DNA from: Microcoleus sp. CSU_2_2 | GTDB taxonomy: Bacteria; Cyanobacteriota; Cyanobacteriia; Cyanobacteriales; Microcoleaceae | Assembly: GCA_012035135.1 (NCBI GenBank) | Contig: JAAUPI010000007.1 | Span: 1 to 48,136 of the forward strand | Length of the DNA: 48,136 nucleotides | Direction: 5' to 3' | In this document: positions 23,607 to 31,351 of the stretch, piece after piece | How positions within the stretch are numbered: position 1 is the first letter of the stretch | How the letters are laid out: each line of letters opens with the position of its first letter | Position numbers and translations under genes: made by a program | The notes under the pieces: generated by a model | The model's database searches: none | What the model saw: the letters and a program-made list of their open reading frames with translations, nothing else | What the model was told of the DNA's origin: nothing

Positions 23607-25976
23607 TTATCTTAACTTTTTCAGTTTCTTCAAGTACGATCGCCTCAAATTTTTTACCAACTGTCGCAACTGGTTCAAATTTCCCGTTTCGCCACCATAC
23701 TTCCAGCGCACGTAAGCTTGCGAAACCTCCTCAATTACCTCTGCTTCATCAATTGTACGATCGCCCCGGATTGCCTCAGCATACTCCAAAGGCGTTTGAG
23801 CGCGAGGCTTGGCAAATCCCCTACTCGCCAAATCCTTCAACATTTCCTGATACACTCCCTCCATCGGCGGCAACTTCCTCAACCAACGTCGGTAGCGCCA
23901 TTTTCGCCACAGTTGCCAAGTTAACCAGCCAATAAAGCCAAAGACGCTCGCAGCAATTAAACCAGTAAATAATCCCACCCAACCCTTAGCAAACTGGCCT
24001 AAAAACCAGCCCAGAATCCCACCGATCCAGCCAATTATAAAACCAATAACTGCATCCAGCCCGCTTCTCAGAGGCGTTGGTAGCCAACCCGCTATCCACT
24101 TCCAAAACGATTCGAGTACGGTAAAAGTCTGGTTATCTTCCACCGAAGCCGGAATCAAAGGATAACCGGGAATCGGATTAAAAGCAAACCAGCCGTAATT
24201 GGGAAAATATACCTCCGTCATCAAGAAAGCGTCGGTATTTTTCACAATATACAAACCTGTAAACGGGTTAAATTCCCCCGTATCGAAACCGCCAGCCACG
24301 CGCGCCGGAATCCCGATTGACCGCAGCATAATTGTCAGTACCGTCGAAAAGTGGTCTGGATATCCGCCTGTAACTTTTTTGCCAGCCTGGGTATTTTTAT
24401 AACCAAACAGAAAACCCTCGACTAAATCTTCAGTTTCCTCTAAATAAGGCAAAGCTTTTTCAATTTTATAATTCGGGTTTTGCTTTAAATATTGAGCCAA
24501 GTACAAAGCTTTTTCGTAGGGAGAATCGATCGGTCTATCTGATTTAGCTACTCTAGTTTTCGCCAGCAATATTTCCTCAGTTTTTTTCCGCACTTTCTCG
24601 GCTATTTTTGGCGGAACGTCTAAATAAAACTTGCGAATGTTTTTCGGGTAATTAGTACCTGTTTTATCCAACAGAGATTGATCGCGAACAGGAACATTTG
24701 AAATCACCGTATAAGTCAAACCTTCCGCCAATTCCACAGGCGATCGCAAACCCCCCTCCGCATCGATAGCCACCTCAGGTGTTGGAAAATAAAGTTCTTT
24801 CGGTTTCGCCAAAGCCGGAATCAAATTCGGCAACTGAGCAACTATAGTATAACTCTGAATCACCTCTTGAGTGCGGGGCGCATTGGGATAGGGATTGAGA
24901 TAAAATTGATAAGACCAGCGAGGTCTAGTGACCTTTTCAGCTTTTTCGTTGCGAGAAATTTCCCAACCCTGACCGGTGTATTTGTCAAATCCCAACACCC
25001 GCCAAAAACCCGCAGCTTGCGATCGAACCCGCATCACAATTTGAGGTTTCATGTCCCCCCGCAAATTTTGATTAATCCGCTGGTTGAAACCGTAATAAAA
25101 AGTAGAGTCTACCTCTCCTGGCCCTTTGTCGGGGTTTCGCCCCTTACCTCCGCCAGTTCCTTTTTGGTTTCCGCCTCTGACATACCCCGGATTCAGAATG
25201 CTGCGGGTGTCAAACTCGCCTTGATATTGAATTGGAGCACTCACCGGAAAAGTCCGCAACTGGTAGCCGGGGAAGCGCGGCAAAAGCGCAAAAATAGTCA
25301 GCCCCAACCCAACAACGATCGATAGCAACAAAGCAAAATATTTTGGCGATAAGGTAGCAGCAAATAGCGACCAGTTGCTATTGTTTTCTCTATTTTCTGC
25401 CTTCTGACGAATGCCTTCTACTCTCTGGAGTCCCAAGCGCGATCGATAATCCAGTACCAACGTCGGAAGCGCTAAAGCCAAAAACAACAACAACAGCGGC
25501 CCAAAAGTCAGTGTTTGGCTGAGAGTCCCCGCTACGCCCAACAGAATCAGCCCGATTACCATCGAATAGCCTAAATCTTTGCGCCGGGGTAAATCGAAGC
25601 TGTGTAGCACTTGAAGTTGAATTAACAGTTGCGCTAAAACTAACCGCGTATCGTTCAATTCTTGGACTAAGCGGGTAAAAAAAGCGAACATCGCCACCAG
25701 CATTCCAATAGCTATGCAGAACTTAACAGCTACATTGCGATCGCGGCGGCGATACCAACTCCAAGTTGCTCCCACAATACTAACAGGAATAGCCCAAAGG
25801 TTTAGGGCTTCTTCAACAGCAACATCAGTAGCTACAATTCCCACAATCACCAACAACTGCACCAGGATTCGCAGCAGTAAAGAATCCTCGGACACCGGCG
25901 GAGGCATTGCCTCTATCTGCTCCCACAGTTTACCTAAAACAGGTATATTTCGCAGGTTATCAGTTGTCATGTGCAC
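23607..25976 (-). CDS. TgpA-like DUF3488/transglutaminase-fold membrane protein without catalytic triad
   Basis: A 789-residue membrane protein. Residues 25-245 hold several transmembrane helices (TgpA/DUF3488-like), 260-660 a periplasmic part with a transglutaminase-core fold, then one or two helices near 650-710 and a cytosolic DUF4129-like tail (EMLKDLASRGFAKPRAQTPL...AYVRWKYGG). In the core the family Cys (usually GYC) is Pro540 (GGYPDHF), the His is Asp582 (NTDAFLMTEVYF) and the Asp is Asn600 (FAFNPIPG), while the surrounding text GIPARVAGGF is well kept. All three catalytic residues are gone with normal spacing, so it should be catalytically inactive and may bind cell-wall or protein ligands. 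No obvious ribosome binding site; heptamer repeats lie upstream. Confidence 0.85.
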   Translation of the reverse strand: MHMTTDNLRNIPVLGKLWEQIEAMPPPVSEDSLLLRILVQLLVIVGIVATDVAVEEALNLWAIPVSIVGATWSWYRRRDRNVAVKFCIAIGMLVAMFAFFTRLVQELNDTRLVLAQLLIQLQVLHSFDLPRRKDLGYSMVIGLILLGVAGTLSQTLTFGPLLLLFLALALPTLVLDYRSRLGLQRVEGIRQKAENRENNSNWSLFAATLSPKYFALLLSIVVGLGLTIFALLPRFPGYQLRTFPVSAPIQYQGEFDTRSILNPGYVRGGNQKGTGGGKGRNPDKGPGEVDSTFYYGFNQRINQNLRGDMKPQIVMRVRSQAAGFWRVLGFDKYTGQGWEISRNEKAEKVTRPRWSYQFYLNPYPNAPRTQEVIQSYTIVAQLPNLIPALAKPKELYFPTPEVAIDAEGGLRSPVELAEGLTYTVISNVPVRDQSLLDKTGTNYPKNIRKFYLDVPPKIAEKVRKKTEEILLAKTRVAKSDRPIDSPYEKALYLAQYLKQNPNYKIEKALPYLEETEDLVEGFLFGYKNTQAGKKVTGGYPDHFSTVLTIMLRSIGIPARVAGGFDTGEFNPFTGLYIVKNTDAFLMTEVYFPNYGWFAFNPIPGYPLIPASVEDNQTFTVLESFWKWIAGWLPTPLRSGLDAVIGFIIGWIGGILGWFLGQFAKGWVGLFTGLIAASVFGFIGWLTWQLWRKWRYRRWLRKLPPMEGVYQEMLKDLASRGFAKPRAQTPLEYAEAIRGDRTIDEAEVIEEVSQAYVRWKYGGETGNLNQLRQLVKNLRRSYLKKLKKLR

Positions 25977-25985
25977 CCACCCAAC

Positions 25986-26109
25986 GATTTTAGATTTTAG
26001 ATTTTAGATTTTAGATTTTAGATTAAATTCACAGAACAATCTGGTGAATTCAACTAAGATCTCAATCTTGTTTCTCTGTCATTCGATTTTAGATTTTAGA
26101 TTTTAGATT
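25986..26109. repeat. Two GATTTTA heptamer arrays upstream of the TgpA-like gene
   Basis: Five copies of GATTTTA plus GATT at 25986-26024 and three plus GATT at 26085-26109. They begin ten bases from the start codon of the - strand gene, so they sit in its leader. Downstream at 26165-26185 is a GACTTGAGTC palindrome. The spacer 25977-26266 has no gene. Confidence 0.8.
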
Positions 26110-26266
26110 GACTCTACAGATAAATCTGAGGGCTTGAACTAATATCTAAAATTTGTTTTTCTCCACGACTTGAGTCGGGGGATGGTATCGACCTTTGTGT
26201 GAGGTGGTAAAAATACCATTCAAAAGCGAAATTATTTACTTGATTCTTGCCTTTTTTGTTGCTAAT

Positions 26267-27340
26267 TTAGTCGGCCATTGTAGGACGAATAGCAAACATC
26301 AGAGGTCTGGCGTCGAAGTTTTGGAACCTAACTTCTAGCGAATAAGTTTCGTCAGGTTGCGGGTCGAATAATTCCACACTTAAATGACCAGAGTTTGGAC
26401 GCTGTGCAGTTGCTTCGACATCCTCTCCCTTCAGATCCAAACTTCCTCCCCCTGGAAATTGGCACTCAACTCTTAAAGACGGAATTGGCTGTTCTCTGTC
26501 GGAATTCGACAGATATTGAGCTTCCAGAGTTAGGGAACCCAAACCAGTCAGCCATTCTCGCGAAACCGCTGGCTGATTTACAGCGCAATTCAATGTTAGA
26601 GAATCAATAATTTCCCGCGCGGCCATCAGTGACAGTACCATTTGTTGGTCGGGTGTCGCTACCTCGTAATTCGGAAAATCCTCTAAATCTAAAACTCCTT
26701 GTGAAGCATCTCCTCGCAAAGCACCTCTCAACACTAAACCAGCTAATTCGTTGAGTTCCTGAGACTGGCCTGGAAACAAGCCATCTACAGCGCGAACTAA
26801 CTTCGATCCTTCCCGTAGCGACGACATTACCAGTTCCTGACAAGGTTCTAGCAGTTGAGCAAAAACCCCTTGGGCGATCGGAATTGGCAGGCGACCCCAT
26901 CTCAGATTTTGGAGTTGGGGGGTCCAGAGGTGCAGGGGGGGAACCCATTGCGGGGTTGCATCGTCTGGGTAGTCGTGGTCGTAGCTTTGCACTTCTGTTT
27001 CCCAAGGAAACAGTGGCGGGTTGGATTCAATTTCGGCTCTAAGCCTATCTTTTAACAAAGTCTGAAAACGATCTTGCACGGTCGGTATTTCTCCAAATAT
27101 CAGCGGTTGTGCGGGTGCATTGCTGTGCGCCCCCACCGGATTCTCAAAAGGGTCTGGTTCGTCCCATTCCCAATATTCCACCCCGGAATTATCTTCTGTA
27201 TCGCCCCACTCTGCTGAGGGAGGCAGTCGGCTGAGGTTTTCCTCATCCTCGATCGAGGTATTCGCAGGTGTCTGCAATATCCAATCTAAAAAATGACGCT
27301 CGAAAGCCTCTGCATCCCTGTTCGTTTCGTTATTCATCAC
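26267..27340 (-). CDS. patU: PatU-family protein (hetZ partner)
   Basis: A 357-residue acidic protein placed directly after hetZ, overlapping its C-terminal frame by 11 bases. In heterocystous cyanobacteria patU genes follow hetZ and affect heterocyst patterning; filamentous non-heterocystous species also carry the pair. The N-terminus (NNETNRDAEAFERHFLDWIL) and a central block (VAQLLEPCQELV-like: QGVFAQLLEPCQELVMSSLR) are what I recall of the family. The Asp/Glu/Pro-rich segment about 35-80 looks disordered. No enzyme motif or membrane helix. Identification rests largely on gene order, so a PatU3 or undivided PatU label cannot be decided here. Confidence 0.6.
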   Translation of the reverse strand: MMNNETNRDAEAFERHFLDWILQTPANTSIEDEENLSRLPPSAEWGDTEDNSGVEYWEWDEPDPFENPVGAHSNAPAQPLIFGEIPTVQDRFQTLLKDRLRAEIESNPPLFPWETEVQSYDHDYPDDATPQWVPPLHLWTPQLQNLRWGRLPIPIAQGVFAQLLEPCQELVMSSLREGSKLVRAVDGLFPGQSQELNELAGLVLRGALRGDASQGVLDLEDFPNYEVATPDQQMVLSLMAAREIIDSLTLNCAVNQPAVSREWLTGLGSLTLEAQYLSNSDREQPIPSLRVECQFPGGGSLDLKGEDVEATAQRPNSGHLSVELFDPQPDETYSLEVRFQNFDARPLMFAIRPTMAD

Positions 27341-28509
27341 TAGATGCCCCTTCTCCGGAATCTGAACGATTACGTAATTCCCAGGCCAGTTCCAGTAACT
27401 TAAACCACCGTTTCTGTACCTGGGCGACCGTGCTGCTGAGGGTTTGTGCGATCGCTGAATCTGACAGACCCTGTTGCTTCAACTTTAACAAACGCTGTCC
27501 CTCTGGACCAATTTGCTCACCAAAAGCTTGCCACTCAGAAGGCAGCAAACCCAAATTTCGATCCAAGTCTGCTTCCAGCCATTGGTGAACCAATTCCCAG
27601 CGGTGCGACATCGCAAATCTGAGCAATGGTACTTAAATCGCTGTTGCAAATAGTCTCTTTGGCGAGGAGTGATGCCCAACAGCGACTCTATTTCATTAGT
27701 TGGCAAATCTTGCAAGCGCAGCACAAAATAATCGGCACAGTCTTGTTGGTTGCGTTCTTTCAAATAAGCGACTAATTCCTCAATTACGTTCTGCCGCAGG
27801 GATTCTGACTCATCGCTGTAAGGGCGAATTCCAGCCGAACCCTGTCCGGCCATCGCTTCCCGCACAGAGTGCATCGAGGTGTCGTTCCAGGTTTGATCGG
27901 AATCTGTGGCCCCGCCATCAGCAGCTTGTTCCATATCTACCGAGGTTTCTTTGGGCTGCTGCTGCGAAAAGGTTTGGGCCCGCAAAATAATTAGTTGCTG
28001 GCTGCGATTTCGAGGCAAAGGAATGCGCCGCTTGCCAAAGCGCTCTGCAAATGCCATATACTCTGCTAGTTCTAAGCGAGTGCGAGGGCTATAGGTAGCT
28101 GGCAGTTGTGTTTCGCGCCGAAATGCCTTTAAAGCTTCAAGGTAAAATCCTTGCAAAAAATCTTTGATCAGCTCGATCCGCGCTTGGTAGCTGGACTGCA
28201 CCTGGGGAGGAGTGATGTAGCGATAGACGATCGCGCTGAGGCTACTATGCAATTCTACTCGACGGGCCCGGAGCCTAAACTATAATAGTGGAGGCATTGT
28301 TGCAAGCGGTGCTGAGCGAGGCTCATTGCCGAACCTTCTATGTCTCCTGAGGCTTGAATCCGGTTACTTTCGGTGCATATCCTGTTGACTTCTGCTGCGA
28401 GTCGTCCTGCTACATCCCGGCAGTTCTGCTCAGACGCGCGAGTGGACTTTTTGAGTTCGTCTAACAGCAGTTGAAAAATGGTTTCCACGCTCTGGCAGAT
28501 TTCCCGCAT
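27330..28509 (-). pseudogene. hetZ: hetZ, broken by two single-base frameshifts
   Basis: Three frames together give an almost complete HetZ (about 393 residues), a regulator of early heterocyst development with a C-terminal helix-turn-helix. Frame 1 (28509-28255) runs from MREICQSVETIFQLLLDELK to GSGP and stops. Frame 2 begins RVELHSSLSAIVYRYITPPQ just before 28252 and runs to LQQRFKYH near 27627. Frame 3 continues LLRFAMSHRWELVHQWLE to ASSDE at 27330. One extra base near 28260-28268 and one extra A (+ strand) at 27625-27626 would restore a continuous reading frame with no residue lost. No other decay is visible. This could be true recent inactivation or consensus error; patU follows with an 11-base overlap. 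Confidence 0.8.
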
Positions 28510-28644
28510 GATAGTTTACAGCTAACATTGAACGTAGCACACCGATGACTATACTAGACTATATTTTGATTAAAGTGTGTTTATACTTTGGCTTCCACCT
28601 GCTACCCTGAAATTCTCAATATTAAATCTCAAAGTAACTGACTG

Positions 28645-29127
28645 ATGGATTTAGACCAACAGATTCAAGCACTGATCGACAAGGCTCCCCCCGATGGTTC
28701 GACGCCGCAGATTTTAGAGGCAATTGCTCCGGCCCTGTTGTTGCTGGCTCAACAGCTTAAACACCTCGAATACTCGATTTTGCAAACTGTTGAGCAAAGT
28801 TGGGCAGTGACAGTTTTGAGCAATCTCAAGCAACCCGGGCGGGAGAAGAGGGTAATTTATGCTTTCCCCAGTCTTAAAGATGCGTCGAAGGCTGCTCATA
28901 CGGGCGATCGCGTCCAGCCCGTGTCTTTGCCTGTCACTCACATTTTATTTCAGATGATGGCTCTTGAAAATCTTGACAGCATTGTCTTTTTTGAAACTCC
29001 CGGTAATTTGGATGTCGGCACTGAAGTCACTCGCGAGCAAGTGCAAAAATTAATTGGCGTTTACCTGCAACAGTATCGATCGGCTCAACCATCTAATTCT
29101 AGCAATCTCCCACCAGATATCGCTTAA
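28645..29127 (+). CDS. Conserved cyanobacterial hypothetical protein divergent from hetZ
   Basis: A 160-residue soluble protein. The N-terminal 50 residues are helical (ALIDKAPPDGSTPQILEAIA), and the rest mixes strands and helices (KRVIYAFPSLKDA, LDSIVFFETPGNL). I do not recognise a domain. It is divergently placed with 135 bases to hetZ, a neighbour relation I believe is common in cyanobacteria. No Shine-Dalgarno stands out. A heptamer repeat (CAGTTGA) begins two bases after its stop codon. Confidence 0.7.
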   Translation: MDLDQQIQALIDKAPPDGSTPQILEAIAPALLLLAQQLKHLEYSILQTVEQSWAVTVLSNLKQPGREKRVIYAFPSLKDASKAAHTGDRVQPVSLPVTHILFQMMALENLDSIVFFETPGNLDVGTEVTREQVQKLIGVYLQQYRSAQPSNSSNLPPDIA

Positions 29128-29147
29128 ACAGTTGACAGTTGACAGTT

Positions 29148-29303
29148 GTAGGGTGCGTCGCCACCAACCATCCCAAACTAAGATCGACAATCTGGTAGCG
29201 ACGCACCTGACTGTTGACCTGTGACAGTTGCTAGCTGTTAGCTACTATTAATAACTATGATCTTGTCGATTTTTTGAGGATGTTCGGTGGCGACGCACCC
29301 TAC
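29148..29303. repeat. 156-bp MITE-like element with 18-bp perfect terminal inverted repeats
   Basis: GTAGGGTGCGTCGCCACC (29148-29165) and its exact reverse complement (29286-29303) bound the element. An internal GCGACGCACC (29198-29207) can also pair with the left end. The core GGTGCGTCGC is shared with the repeats at 16.2 and 48.0 kb. Sits between two genes, ending 20 bases from the sds stop codon, and has no coding capacity. Confidence 0.75.
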
Positions 29304-29322
29304 GACTAATGACTTCTTCATT

Positions 29323-30294
29323 CTAATAAAGCCGACTCAAAACGTAATCTGCCAAATCGATCAAAGCTTGGCGGGACTCTGAATGGGGGAGGGCAGCTAA
29401 GTAAGTGATGGCTTTCTGTGCATGGTGTGTAGCTAGTTCTCGCGATCGCTCTATGCCTTGAGAATCTTCTACTAGCGCCAGGGCTTGCTCTAGATCTCCT
29501 TCTTGAGCAAACTCTCGTTCTACGAGCACTGCCAAGAACGGCTTTTCTTCTAGGGCAAATAGCGCTGGCGCTGTCAGATTGCCACTTTTGAGATCCGATC
29601 CGGCTGGTTTACCCAAAGTTTCGGCAGAACTGGTGAAATCTAATATATCATCTACTACTTGAAATGCCAAACCAATGTGGCGTCCATAGTTGTATAAATC
29701 GTCTGCTATTTCCGCAGAAACCTCACTCAAACAACCTGCTGCTTTAGAACTATTGGCAATTAAAGATGCTGTTTTGTAGTAACTTTTTTCCAGGTAAGCT
29801 TCGATCGATAAATTGGTATCAAATCCATTAAGTCCCTGTTGAATTTCCCCCTCAGCTAAATCCTTAATCACTTCTGAGAGCAGTTTTACGACTTCGAGGT
29901 TATCCAGATTTGCCAAATGCCAGGAAGATTGAGCAAACAGAAAATCTCCAGCCAATACGGCCACTCTGTTGTTAAACCGACTGTGAACCGTCGGCATTCC
30001 CCGCCTCAGATCCGATTCATCCACTACGTCGTCGTGAACGAGACTTGCTGTGTGAATCATTTCCGTGATTTCTGCAAGTCGGCGGTGTTTGTCCGTGATT
30101 GTCTGATTTGGCGTGGTTGTCCGGGCCACCAGCAGGACTATAGCGGGTCTCACCCGTTTTCCCTTTGTGCCGAATAAGTATTCCGCAGCCGCGTACAAGA
30201 TGGGATGACGGGCACCCACTAACTGTTTTAAGTTTTCTGTCAACAGTCGCAGGTCTTCTTCAACCGAGGAAAATAGGAGAGTGCTAGAGATCAT
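29323..30294 (-). CDS. sds: Solanesyl diphosphate synthase (all-trans polyprenyl synthase)
   Basis: Cytosolic or membrane-associated prenyltransferase of 323 residues that lengthens an allylic diphosphate with isopentenyl diphosphate to the C45 chain of plastoquinone. The first Asp-rich motif is D88-D-V-V-D92 followed by RRGMPTVH; the second is D215-D-I-L-D219 followed by FTSSAETLGKP. KGKRVRPAIVLL and the small-residue pattern before the first motif fit long-chain synthases of cyanobacteria. Length is normal. The start is supported by family length. It is single on the - strand with 656 bases upstream before the next gene. Chain length is inferred from the lineage; a similar synthase of other length cannot be ruled out. 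Confidence 0.9.
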   Translation of the reverse strand: MISSTLLFSSVEEDLRLLTENLKQLVGARHPILYAAAEYLFGTKGKRVRPAIVLLVARTTTPNQTITDKHRRLAEITEMIHTASLVHDDVVDESDLRRGMPTVHSRFNNRVAVLAGDFLFAQSSWHLANLDNLEVVKLLSEVIKDLAEGEIQQGLNGFDTNLSIEAYLEKSYYKTASLIANSSKAAGCLSEVSAEIADDLYNYGRHIGLAFQVVDDILDFTSSAETLGKPAGSDLKSGNLTAPALFALEEKPFLAVLVEREFAQEGDLEQALALVEDSQGIERSRELATHHAQKAITYLAALPHSESRQALIDLADYVLSRLY

Positions 30295-30950
30295 GGATAC
30301 GCCGACTCGAGCCGTAAAGTAACAAAATTTTACATATCATATCTTTATTTTAAGGTACTTCTCTGCAATCTGGAAGAAAAATATATTCGATCGACACTTA
30401 TTTGTCATCTGCTGCCAGCCGGAGTCACCCCACTACCTCCTACGAGAGGCCCGCTGCCAGAGGAGTTGCCCTATTGTAACGAATTGTTACGAACACAGCT
30501 CGAAAATCTCTAAATCCCAGAAACCCTGTGCTATTATAAGTATTAAGGATTTAAACAATTCCATACATTAAGTACAGCTAGACTGACAGGTAGCTTTCAG
30601 ATACCTGTAAGAGCTTCGTATAGCCAGCCTTGTTAGTCCGATCGCAGCCAAAATTTCTGGGAGAGATTTTTTGTTCTTAGGAGCTGAAAATTTCCAGGAG
30701 TTAAAAGTAGCGCATCTTATGTGCACGGTAGCTCACAGCAGCTAAAGTGGATTATTTTAGGCTGTTTAAGCATCTGTAAAGCAGTAAATAATTATTGACG
30801 CGGAACACCTAGATGTTCCCGACGGCTTGATATGGAAAAGCGCCCTTCAGAACCAAGGCTGAGTCTTGTGTGCTGACTTAATGTAGTAGGTCTTGAACTT
30901 GTCCTTCTCCTTCTCCTGCTCCTCTTCCTCCTTGACTTTTGGTTCTAATT
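30295..30950. other. 656-base non-coding region between sds and the 39-residue miniprotein
   Basis: No open frame with coding character was found. It has two small hairpins, ACAGGTA/TACCTGT (30586-30608) and GGAACA/TGTTCC (30802-30819), and a pyrimidine-rich run at 30900-30940. It probably holds the divergent promoters of both flanking genes, but no promoter could be fixed by eye. A small RNA cannot be excluded. Confidence 0.4.
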
Positions 30951-31070
30951 ATGATTTACCGTGATATTCCACTAATTATTCCCATCCTGGCCGCGGGCTA
31001 TGTAATGACTATTTATCTGTTGCTGATGTTGGCCGAGCGTAGCGCTAAAATCACTCGATTGGGTGAGTAG
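30951..31070 (+). CDS. 39-residue single-pass membrane miniprotein
   Basis: Short frame starting MIYRDIPLIIPILAAGYVMT, with one hydrophobic helix at about 6-27 and a charged end (ERSAKITRLGE). The size and layout fit the small thylakoid proteins of photosynthetic or NDH complexes, but it matches none I remember (PetL, PetM, PetN, PsbX, PsaM compared from memory). No Shine-Dalgarno precedes it; a CTC/TTC-rich leader does. A strong hairpin follows 71 bases after the stop. Could be a real conserved miniprotein or a chance frame. Confidence 0.5.
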   Translation: MIYRDIPLIIPILAAGYVMTIYLLLMLAERSAKITRLGE

Positions 31071-31141
31071 CGCCTGCTGTCAGCCGAATCTGGAAGTAGC
31101 GTGGGCTAACTCAAAACTGATGATACTCCGAATAATCAATT

Positions 31142-31182
31142 TTAACCCTGCCTTTAATGCTTGCGCAAAAAGGCAGGGTTAA
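31142..31182 (+). terminator. 14-bp perfect hairpin, terminator candidate
   Basis: TTAACCCTGCCTTT (31142-31155) pairs perfectly with 31169-31182 over a 13-base loop, after the 39-residue gene and before the giant kinase. The U tract after the stem is poor, so termination efficiency is doubtful; a 5'-leader structure for the kinase mRNA is the alternative. Confidence 0.45.
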
Positions 31183-31351
31183 GATTTATGAGTGCGGGCA
31201 AGGCGAAATGCTCAGTTGAGAGGCGAAACACTTGCAGAAATTTTTTTTCCTTCCTTCTTCCTCTTCCCCTTCACTCAATAGTAGTGGCTACACTTGTAGA
31301 AACACTACTCCTGCACAATTTCCTCAACCTGCCCCCTACGACGTTCCGGCT

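Noticed and set aside
25986-26109. CRISPR-like array
   Set aside because: Units are contiguous seven-base repeats without spacers.
27485-28252. hetZ as two or three separate functional genes
   Set aside because: The pieces join in exact register as one known protein after two single-base insertions; the apparent starts are internal.
29128-29322. Rho-independent terminator shared by the convergent genes
   Set aside because: The stems belong to the MITE-like element and no T tract follows either arm.
30951-31070. Naming the 39-residue protein as a specific photosystem or NDH subunit
   Set aside because: It did not match any subunit sequence I could recall, so only a general description is given.
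31232-31351. N-terminal 40-residue extension of the giant kinase
   Set aside because: The text is low-complexity (Phe/Ser/Pro), no ribosome binding site favours it, and the kinase family begins at the Met at 31352.
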